From contig NC_133402.1 in NCBI RefSeq assembly GCF_047511655.1, forward strand, positions 66,344,951 to 66,408,950: a DNA stretch of 64,000 bases. Reading direction: 5' to 3'. The notes beneath the pieces were generated by a model. The model saw nothing but the letters and a program-made list of their open reading frames with translations, was not told the origin of the DNA and searched no databases. Source of the stretch: Castor canadensis. Taxonomy: Eukaryota > Chordata > Mammalia > Rodentia > Castoridae. The position numbers and the translations under genes were made by a program. This document shows, piece after piece, positions 12,620 to 21,487 of this stretch. How positions within the stretch are numbered: the stretch's first letter is position 1; the number at the start of each line of letters is the position of its first letter.

Positions 12620-13476
12620 AGTCAGGAAAGCATGAAAAGATATATTTCAAGCCTGACAGTAAGAACTGCCAACCAAATTTTCAGGAGAACCTCAGTACCA
12701 ATGGTATATGGCTCTAAGAGAACGAGTCTTGAGGATGAGTGCTCAGGGTACAGAGAGTTCAGAGCTTCTCAACATCAACTGAGCTGTGGAATGCACATAA
12801 AGAATTTAAAATTTTTGTTTTTGAAATTTCTTTTTATTTATTTATTTTTCATTTTTGACCTTACTTGATAAAAGCTGCAGGTAGTAAATCCATGAATAAG
12901 GTAGGTTTACTGGACTGTCACTAGCAAGCTAACATTTACAAGTGATGGAAAAATAGACCTTCCAAGATAAATCCACAATAAAGACATCTATGATCACTAA
13001 GCTAGCATTAGAGAAGATGAATGTGGCAGAAAGACATCACAGCTTGAGAACTCCAACAAATTTCATGAGATGAATAAACTAGAATTAGGAAACAATCAAA
13101 CATTTTCAGGTCAGTAAACCAACAAACTCCTAAAATAAATAAGGGACAAAGAAAAGGAAACACAATACTCAAATCAACTAGGAAAAAACAGAAAAATCAC
13201 AGAATCATAAAAATTCTCTGAATAACTCTAAATGCAAATGGTCTTATCTCTACAATCAAAACATGCGACTAGCAAAGCACATTAAAAAAAGCAAGATCCA
13301 ATTTGTTGTTGTTGTTGTTGTACAAGAGACCCACCTCCCTGGAAAAGACACATAGACTGAAAGTGAAAAGATTGAAAACAATATCCTATGAAAAGTGGAA
13401 TTTGAAAGCAAGAAGTAGTAGCTATGTTCATATTTGACAAATTAGACTTTGAGACAAAAAATTAGAAGAGATAAAG
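12620..13476 (+). mobile_element. Old L1: end of ORF1 and start of ORF2, decayed
   Basis: Continuation of the old plus-strand L1. 12640-12800 corresponds to the ORF1 C-terminal region. 13080-13470 corresponds to the ORF2 start and endonuclease, including the counterpart of the 'caagagacccacct' block and 'gtagctatgttcatatttgacaaattagac'. A (GTT)n run sits at 13302-13320. The element is broken at 13477 by the young L1 and resumes at 20673. Confidence 0.75.
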
Positions 13477-13488
13477 AAGGTCAATGTG
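13477..13488 (+). repeat. Target-site duplication, left copy (young L1)
   Basis: AAGGTCAATGTG. An identical 12-mer lies at 20661-20672. Removing the segment between them rejoins the old L1 endonuclease coding sequence. Confidence 0.95.
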
Positions 13489-13980
13489 GGAGATTCCAAG
13501 ATGGCAGCTAGAGGGAGGAAGCAGAAAGCGAGCCTCCTATAGTGAAATCTTGGAGAGATGCTGGAGACACACTTTGCAGGCATAATCACTGAGAAGAGGC
13601 ATAACTTTGACCCCTCCACACCTCCAGCCGACGCAGAGAATCTCCACTTCACGTTAAACGGAAAAACCAGGAGGGCCCCCGGGGCCACCAGTTGCCAGCG
13701 CACAGACGGCTTGGGTGGACACGGACCAGGTGAGCTTCGCGGTACCGCAGTAATCCCACAGACAGGCTGGGCCAGAGCAGCATAGCCCCCTGGATAGACT
13801 GACCTCCACCTGGGGTAAAAAGAGAAACTGACTAATAAGCAATAAGAACAATAAAGACACGTGGGAAAGAGGGTGGGGCACCCTGAGCGCCAAAGATGGG
13901 GGAAGGGAATCCTTCCCGGGACTGTAAATAAAAAAGCCAGGCAGGCTGGAGAGGCTCTGGCGGGAGCGGGGGCACACACC

Positions 13981-14232
13981 CAGCAACCAGGAGCGGGAAA
14001 GCTTGTGAGAGTGGCGGAGGGAGGAAAACTCCACAGGAGAGAAGGGAAGACCTACTTCCCATGTGAACTATAAACAAACATGGTGGCAGGCAGGAGCAGC
14101 ACTGCCCAGTAATCAGGAGCAGGAAAGCTTGTGAAAGTGGCAGTGGGAGGAAAACTCCACAGGAGAGGGGGGAAGACCCACGTCCCACATGAACTGTAAA
14201 TAAACACGTAGGCCTGACAACACGGGTGCAGT
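13981..14232 (+). repeat. Two tandem 126-bp units in the L1 5' UTR
   Basis: A unit starting 'CAGCAACCAGGAGCGGGAAA' at 13981 is followed by a close copy starting 'CAGTAATCAGGAGCAGGAAA' at 14107. Both contain the block 'AAAACTCCACAGGAGAG' and end near a 'taaacaaacatg / taaataaacacg' segment. A more diverged partial unit may precede them (about 13855-13980). Some rodent L1s (mouse) carry tandem promoter monomers; whether these units act the same way is inference. Confidence 0.85.
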
Positions 14233-14553
14233 GTCACCTTTCCCAGTGTGCATGGAAAGGGGAAAGCCTGTAGCAGAGGCTCCCACACAGGAGAATTCTG
14301 AGCAAACAAAGCCTGCAGGGCCAGGGGAGTGCTAAGCTCACCCCAGAGATCTGCATAAATAATGCCTCCATCAACAGCAGGCTGACAGCAGCAGGCAGGC
14401 AAGCCACAGCTGCAGATACCATTCTCAAAATTCTCTCCAGACTCTTTTTTTTCTTTTTCTCCCTAACTTTGATGAGAGAACAACTGAATTACACCTGCAT
14501 GCTGAAAAACTTACTGAAACTGTATTGCATTTGAACTTGGGACACTTGGTGGG

Positions 14554-14557
<4 letters not shown>

Positions 14558-14596
<39 letters not shown>
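14558..14596 (+). repeat. (GT)n microsatellite inside the L1 5' UTR
   Basis: About 19 GT repeats, seen directly, between the two copies of a looser duplication ('gcatttgaacttgg' at 14528 and 14721). Confidence 0.95.
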
Positions 14597-14600
<4 letters not shown>

Positions 14601-15130
14601 AGTTTTGTTCTACTTTATGTGTCCCCTTTGATGAGACAACTACAGAACAACATCTGAGGCACCATCTCCAGGACTGGAGACTGAGACAGACACCCAAATT
14701 ATTAAGACTGAAACTTCATTGCATTTGAACTTGGAGGTTTTTTGCTTTTTTGTTTTTTTTTTTTTAATTTTCTATTTTCCACTTTATTTTAATTCATTTT
14801 TATATATAGATATTTATTTCATTTACTTATTTTTTATTTTTATTCTTATCTCTTTTTTTTATTTTCAATCCTCTCTCTGTCTCTCTAATGTCTGTTCAGC
14901 TTACTGTCAATTACTACACTAACGCTCCCTGTTTATACCTTTTAAATTTCTTGTCTGAAACCTTATTCTGTTTTCTCCCTCTTGTCTGTGTATTTGTTTT
15001 CCCCTTTTCTTTAACTTCTTGCTTTCCATCTCAGCTCACCCTTCCATTCTAAATATTACCATTGTTATTATTACAAGCTAGAAAATACTTAATTGCACAC
15101 AGTACAGGGACAGTAACAACACCAAAGACA

Positions 15131-16305
15131 ATGACAGGAAGACTGAAAAAACAGGGAAACCAGTTTCCCCACAGCAAAAAATTAGTACAGAAACCAGAGG
15201 GCAATGAAGAAAACAGAAACTCAGATCCAGACTCCAACAAGATGAAGATAAACTATGCCAAAGGACCCAATGAAGCCCACAAGAATAACTTAAAAGAAGA
15301 CATACTACAGGTACTCAATGAGAATTTTATAGAAATGATACTGGATAGGGTCAACCAAAATGTACAGGAGACACTCAAGAAATTCCAAGACAACAAAAAT
15401 AGAGAATTTGAAAAAGCAAAAGAAGAAATAAAGGAAACCATAGAAGCACTGTATAAACACCAAAGTGAAACAGAAAACATGATGAATAAACAGATAAATG
15501 AACTCAGGAAAAAAATAGACAACATTAAAGAGGAAAACAGCCAGGATATGGAAAACCTCAGAAAAAAGAATGAAACAGAACTGCAAAACAAAACGGAAGG
15601 CCAATCCAGCAGAATAGAACAAACAGAAGACAGAATCTCAGAACTTGAAGATGAAATGGTAATTAAAGGAAAAACTGAAGAACTATTAATTAAACAACTC
15701 AAGACCTGTGAAAAGAAAATGCAAGAACTCACCAACTCCATCAAAAGACCAAACTTGAGAATCATGGGCATTGAAGAAGGAGAAGAGGTGCAAGCACAGG
15801 GAATGCGTAATATATTCAACAAAATAATAATGGAAAATTTCCAATACAGATGCAAGAGGCCTCATACACCAAACAGACCAGATCAAAATAGAACTACCTC
15901 ACGATATATCATCATTAAAACAACAAGTTCAGAAACTAAGGAAAGAACATTGAAGGCTGTAAGAGAAAAAACAAATAACATACAAAGGTAAACCCATCAA
16001 AATCACAGCAGACTTCTCAACAGAAACATTAAAAGCAAGAAGAGTGTGGGGTGAGATCTTCCAGGCACTGAATGACAATAACTTCAACCCCAGGATACTC
16101 TACCCAGCAAAGCTATCATTCAAAATAGATGGAGCAATAAAAGTCTTCCATGATAAGCAGAAACTAAAACAATGTGTGACCACAAAGCCACCACTACAAA
16201 GGATTCTTCAAGGGATTCTGCACACAGAAAGTGAAACCCAACTTAACCATGAAAAGACAGGCAGCACCAAACCACAGGAAAAGAAAAAGCAAGACAGTAG
16301 AGAGT
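15131..16305 (+). pseudogene. L1 ORF1 (RNA-binding ORF1p), frameshifted
   Basis: ORF1p is the L1 trimeric RNA-binding chaperone that coats L1 RNA. An open frame runs 15062-15991. I prefer the ATG at 15131 (residue 24 of that frame) because the protein from there has the usual ORF1p layout. That layout is a basic N-terminus, a long K/E/N-rich coiled coil (about 15290-15700), and an RRM start with 'RPNLRIMGIEEGEE' at about 15746-15790. The frame stops at 15989-15991. The C-terminal domain continues in another frame from about 15984, with 'FNPRILYPAKLSFKIDGAI' at about 16086-16140, ending near 16305. One frameshift near 15975-15985 therefore separates the RRM and most of the C-terminal domain. 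The rest is well preserved. Confidence 0.9.
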
Positions 16306-18447
16306 AACCTCAACTTAGGTACACACAATCAAACCTTCAAACAACTAAGACAACTAAATGACAGGAATCACCACATACCTATCAGTACTAACACTTTATG
16401 TTAATGGACTTAATTCACCCATCAAAAGGCACTGCTTGATGAAATGAATTAAAAGGAAGATCCAACAATTTGTTGCTTACAGGAGACCCATCTCACTGAC
16501 GGAAATAAGCATAGGCTTAGGATGGAAGGCTGGAAGAAGATTTACCAAGCCAATGGCCCCAAAAACAGACATGAGTAGCAATACTTATCTCTGACAAAGT
16601 AGACTTCAAACCTACATTGATCAAATGAGGTAAAGAAGAACATTCCACACTAATAAAAGGGGAAATAGACCAAAAGGAAATAATAATTATCAAACTGTAT
16701 GCACCCAATGTCAACACACCCAATTTCATCAAACATACCCTGAAAGACCTAAAAGCATATATAAATGCCAACACAGTGGTTGTGGTAGACTTTAATACCC
16801 CATTTTCATGAATAGATAGGTCATCCAAACAAAAAATCAATAAAGAAATCCAAGATCTAAAATATGCAATAGATCAAATGGACCTAGTTGATGTCTACAG
16901 AATATTTCATTCAACTTCTACACAATATACTTTCTTCTCAGCAGCCCATGGAACCTTCTCCAAAATAGATCATATCCTAGGGCACAAAGCAAGTCTCAGC
17001 AAATATAAGAAAACAGAAATTACACCGTGCATACTATCTGATCACAATGCAGTAAAAGTAGAACTCGACAACAAAAGTAAAGACAAAAAATATGCAAACA
17101 GCTGGAAACTAAATAACTCATTACTTAATGAAGAATGGATCATGGATGAAATAAAAGAGGAAATTAAAAAGTTCCTGGAAGTCAATGAAAATGAAAACAC
17201 AACCTACCGGAACCTATGGGCACAGCTAAGGCAGTCCTGAGAGGAAAGTTTATAGCCATAAGTGCATATATTAAAAAGATTGAAAGATCCCAAATCAATG
17301 ACCTAATGATATATCTCAAACTCCTAGAAAAACAAGAACAAGCAAATCCCAAAACAAATAGAAGGAGAGAAATAATAAAAATAAGAGCTGAAATCAACAA
17401 AATAGAAACCAAAATCACCATACAAAGAATTAATGAAACAAAAAGTTGGTTCTTTGAAAAAATATACAAGATCAATAGACCCCTGGCAAACCTGACTAAA
17501 ATGAGGAGAGAAAAAACCCAAATTAGTAGAATCAGGAATGCAAAACGGGAGATAACAACAAACACCATGGAAGTCCAGGAAATCATCAGAGACTACTTTG
17601 AGAACTTTTATTCAAATAAATTTGAAAATTTTAATAAAATGGACAGATTTCTAGATACATATGATCATCCAAAACTGAACCAAGAGGAAATTAATCACCT
17701 GAATAGATCTATAACACAAAATGAAATTGAAGCAGCAATCAAGAGTCTCCCCAAAAAGAAAAGTCCAGGACCTGATGGATTCTCTGCTGAATTCTATCAG
17801 ACCTTTAAAGAAGAACTGACACCAACCCTCCTTAAACTGTTCCACGAAATAGAAAGGGAAGGAAACTGCCAAACACATTTTATGAAGCCAGTATTACACT
17901 TATCCCAAAACCAGGCAAAGACACCTCCAAAAAGAACTATAGGCCAATCTCCTTAATGAACATCAATACAAAAATCCTCAACAAAATAATGGCAAACCGA
18001 ATTCAGCAACACATCAAAAAGATTATTCACCACGACCAATTAGGTTTCATCCCAGGAATGCAGGGGTGGTTCAACATATGAAAGTCAATAAATGTAATAA
18101 ACCACATTAATAGAAGCAAAGACAAAAACCACTTGATCATATCAATAGATGCAGAAAAAGCCTTTGATAAGATCCAATACCATTTCATGATAAAAGCTCT
18201 AAGAAAACTAGGAATAGAAGGAAATTACCTCAACATTATAAAAGCTATATATGACAAACCTACAGCCAGCATTATACTTAATGGAGAAAAACTGAAACCA
18301 TTCCCTCTAAAATCAGGAACCAGACAAGGATGCCCACTATCTCCACTCCTATTCAACATAGTAGTGGAATTCCTAGCCAGAGCAATTAGGCAAGAAGAAG
18401 GAATAAAAGGAATACAAATAGGTAAAGAAACTGACAAAATATCCCTA

Positions 18448-18459
18448 TTTGTAGATGAC
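18448..18459 (+). other. RT active-site codons reading FVDD
   Basis: The tetrapeptide at the catalytic centre is Phe-Val-Asp-Asp. L1 reverse transcriptases normally have FADD. GTA in place of GCA is one C-to-T change; both catalytic aspartates remain. Confidence 0.85.
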
Positions 18460-19719
18460 ATGATCCTATACCTTAAAGACCCAAAAAACTCTACTCATCA
18501 ATACCTATAGCAAGGTAGCAAGATATAAATTCAACATAGAAAAATCATTAGCATTTCTATACACTAACAATGAGCAAACTGAAAAAGAATGTATGAAAAC
18601 AATTCCATTTACAATAGCCTCAAACAAAATCAAATACCTAGGTGTAAACCTAACAAAAGATGTGAAAGACCTCTACAAGGAAAACTATACACTTCTGAAG
18701 AATGAGATTGAGGAAGACTATAGAAAGTGGAGAGATCTCCCATGCTCATGGATTGGTAGAATCAACATAGTAAAAATGTCAATACTCCCAAAAGTAATCT
18801 ACATGTTTAATGCAATTCCCATCAAAATTCCAATGACATTGATTAAAGAGATCGAAAAATCTACCATGAAATTTACATGGAAACACAGGAAGCCACGAAT
18901 AGCCAAGGCAGTACTCAGTCAAAAGAACAATGCAGGAGGTATCACAATACCTGACTTCAAACTATATTACAAAGCAATAACAATAAAAACAGCATGGTAC
19001 TGGCACAAAAACAGACGTGAAGACCAGTGGAACAGAATAGAAGACCCAGATATGAAGCCACACAACTATAACCAACTTGTCTTTGACAAAGGAGCTAAAA
19101 ATATACGATGGAGAAATAGCAGCCTTTTCAACAATAACTTCTGGGAAAACTGGTTAGCAGTCTGCAAAAAACTGAAACTAGATCCATGTATATCACCCTA
19201 TACCAAGATTAACTCAAAATGGATCAAGGATCTTAATATCAGACCACAAACTCTAAAGTTGATACAGAAAGAGTAGGACATACTCTGGAGTTAGTAGGTA
19301 TAGGTAAGAACTTTCTCAAAGCAACCCCAGCAGCACAGCAACTAAGAGATAGCATAGATAAATGGGACTTCATAAAACTAAAAAGCTTCTGTTCACAAAA
19401 AAAAATGGTCTCTAAACTGAAGAGAACACCCACAGAGTGGGAGAAAATATTTGCCAGCTACACATCAGACAAAGGACTGATAACCAGAATATATAGATAA
19501 CTTAAAAAACTAAATTCTCCCAAAACTAATGAACCAATAAAGAAATGGGCAAGTGAACTAAACAGAACTTTCTTAAAAAAAGAAATTCAAATGGCCAAAA
19601 AACACATGAAAAAATGCTCACCAGCTCTAGCAATAAAGGAAATGCAAATTAAAACCACACTAAGATTCCACCTCACCCCTGTTAGAATAGCCATCATCAG
19701 CAACACCACCAACAACAGG

Positions 19720-19773
19720 TGTTGGCGAGGATGTGGGGACAAAGGAACCCTCTTACACTGTTGGTGGGAATGT
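19720..19773 (+). other. Cysteine-rich motif of L1 ORF2
   Basis: Codes for [18 protein letters not shown], the C-x3-C-x7-H-x4-C pattern of the L1 C-terminal domain. The same motif is seen on the reverse strand at 46618-46671. Confidence 0.9.
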
Positions 19774-20151
19774 AAACTAGTACAACCACTCTGGAAAAAA
19801 ATTTGGAGGCTACTTAAAAAACTAGACATTGATCTACCATTTGATCCAGCAATACCACTCTTGGGGATATACCCAAAAGACTGTTACTCCAGAGGCACCT
19901 GCACATCCATGTTTATTGCGGCACTATTCACAATAGCCAAGTTATGGAAACAGCCAAGATGCCCCACCACTGACGAATGGATTAAGAAAATGTGGTATTT
20001 ATACACAATGGAATTTTATGCAGACATGAAGAAGAACGAAATGTTATCATTCGCTGGTAAATGGATGGAATTGGAGAACATCATTCTGAGTGAGGTTAGC
20101 CTGGCCCAAAAGACCAAAAATCGTATGTTCTCCCTCATATGTGGACATTAG

Positions 20152-20660
20152 ATCAAGGGCAAACACAACAAGGGGACTGGACTTTGAGCACATGATAAAA
20201 GGGAGAGCACACAAGGGAGAGGTGAGGATAGGTAAGACACCTAAAAAACTAGTTAGCATTTGTTGCCCTTAACGCAGAGAAACTAAAGCAGATACCTTAA
20301 AAGCAACTGAGGCCAATAGGAGAAGGGGACCAGGAACTAGAGAGAAGGTTAGATCAAAAAGAATTAACCTAGAAGGTAACACACGCACAGGAAATTAATG
20401 TGAGTCAACTCCCTGTATAGCTATCCTTATCTCAACCAGCAAAATCCCTTGTTCCTTCCTATTATTGCTTATACCGTCTCTTCAACAAAATTAGAGATAA
20501 GGGCAAAATAGTTTCTGGTGGGTATTGAGGGGGTGGGGGGGAGAGGGAGGGGGTGGAGTGGGTGGTAAGGGAGAGGGTGGGGGCAGGGGGGAGAAATGAC
20601 CCAAGCCTTGTATGCACATATGAATAATAAAAAAAAGAAAATGTGGTATCTATAAAAAAA
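20152..20660 (+). other. Young L1 3' UTR with G-rich tract and A-rich tail
   Basis: Follows the ORF2 stop. It contains a strongly G-rich polypurine tract at 20519-20600 with many runs of three to seven G, then 'AATGACCCAAGCCTTG', 'ATGAATAATAAAAAAAAG' and a second A run ending at 20660. G-rich 3' UTR tracts that can form G-quadruplexes are known in mammalian L1s. The AATAATAAA segment may serve as a weak polyadenylation signal (inference). Confidence 0.85.
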
Positions 20661-20672
20661 AAGGTCAATGTG
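20661..20672 (+). repeat. Target-site duplication, right copy (young L1)
   Basis: AAGGTCAATGTG, identical to 13477-13488, directly after the A-rich tail. Confidence 0.95.
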
Positions 20673-21487
20673 TTAATAAAGTGACAAATCCATAATGATA
20701 CCATGATTATAAGTACATATGCACCAAACGTTGGTGTACTCAGTTTCATAAAACAAATGTTACTAGTCATAATAGTGGGTGAACTCAGAGCTTAACTCTC
20801 ATCAATAGAGATATTACCCAGACCAAAAAAAAAATCAGCAAACATACTTCAAGTTGAACTGTGTACAGATCAAAGTTCACAGACTCTATAGAATATTCCA
20901 TCTACCAGCAGTGGAGTCCACATTCTTCACAGCAGACCACGAAACAGTCTCCAAAACAGGCCACATTTTAGGCCATGAATAAAGTCTTAACAAATACAAA
21001 AAATGTATCATAACAGATAGTGAATGGCATCCAATTAGAAACAAACAGCAAGACAAGTACAGACACTGCACAAACACATGGAGATTGAGCAATCCACTTC
21101 TGAACCATCAGTAGGTCATTGAAGGAATGACGGAGAAAAGTTTTTAAACCCTAGAATCAAATGAAAATGAAATTACAACATTCCAGAACCTTTGTGATAT
21201 AAGAAATGCAGTGCTAAAAGGGAAGTTTACAGATATGAAAACCTACATTAAAAAATTAGTGAGATCTTTAGTAAATAACTTAATGATATGCCTCAACCTC
21301 TTAGAAAAATTAATACAATCAAACTTCAAATTTGTAGATGGAAACATATAATAAAGATTAAGATGAAATTAATAAACACTAAATGAACAATACAAAAAAA
21401 TCAGCAAAGTTAGTCCTTTGAAAAGATAAACAAGATTGACTAACCCTTAGTCAAACGAACCAAAAGCAAAAAATCCCAAATGAATGA
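20673..21487 (+). mobile_element. Old L1: rest of endonuclease and linker, decayed
   Basis: Resumes the old L1 interrupted at 13476. 20880-20990 encodes remnants of the endonuclease ('...TFFTADHETVSKTGHILGHE...' in broken frames). 21170-21480 matches the linker before the reverse transcriptase. It ends abruptly at about 21487 against a reverse-strand L1; the reverse-transcriptase half is absent. Confidence 0.8.

Larger units (their letters stand above)
13489..15130 (+). promoter_or_regulatory. L1 5' UTR / internal promoter region
   Basis: Begins 'GGAGATTCCAAGATGGC', the GATTCCAAGATGGC block being the usual start of an L1 5' UTR and a YY1-type site in other L1s (family knowledge). It is clearly richer in G+C than the flanks. 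It contains a 126-bp tandem duplication (13981-14232), a second looser duplication (14468-14736) and a (GT)n tract, and it ends in a T-rich stretch (14739-14870) before ORF1. Antisense ORFs of up to 183 codons cross this region but show no protein-family features. Confidence 0.85.
16358..20151 (+). pseudogene. L1 ORF2 (endonuclease / reverse transcriptase), multiply broken
   Basis: ORF2p nicks target DNA and reverse-transcribes L1 RNA. The start is the ATG at 16358 ('MTGITTYLSVLTL...'). Recognisable blocks: endonuclease, including 'SDHN' at 17037-17048; the lead-in 'KKSPGPDGF' near 17753-17785; RT core 'AEKAFDKIQ' at about 18151-18177 and '[13 protein letters not shown]' at about 18316-18354; catalytic 'FVDD' at 18448-18459 (usually FADD); and a Cys-rich C-x3-C-x7-H-x4-C motif at 19720-19773. 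Breaks include a stop in the endonuclease part near 16443, shifts near 17216-17240 and 17866, a TGA at 18079-18081 where related L1s have an Arg codon, a deletion/shift after 18507 and another near 19270. It is a pseudogene with all domains visible. Confidence 0.92.
13489..20660 (+). mobile_element. Structurally complete young L1 retrotransposon
   Basis: About 7.17 kb with every part of an L1: 5' UTR (13489-15130), ORF1 (15131-about 16305), ORF2 (16358-20151), a G-rich 3' UTR and an A-rich tail ending at 20660. A perfect 12-bp target-site duplication (13477-13488 and 20661-20672) shows that it moved by target-primed reverse transcription into an older L1. The tail interrupts a clear old L1 endonuclease segment. 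Divergence looks low compared with the other L1s here because long ORF blocks survive. Both ORFs are broken, so the copy cannot encode working proteins. It is younger than the host L1 but not recent enough to be active. Confidence 0.95.

Noticed and set aside
13428-13979. 183-codon minus-strand ORF
   Set aside because: Antisense to the start of the young L1 5' UTR and crosses the L1 boundary; low-complexity Pro/Ser/Leu composition and no family features.
15253-15855. 200-codon minus-strand ORF, Ser/Phe/Leu-rich
   Set aside because: Exact antisense of the A-rich L1 ORF1 coiled-coil coding region, a by-product of codon bias.
20661-20672. Young L1 tail extended further by A residues beyond the duplication
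   Set aside because: The preceding base differs at the left copy (G at 13476, A at 20660), so the duplication is limited to 12 bp.
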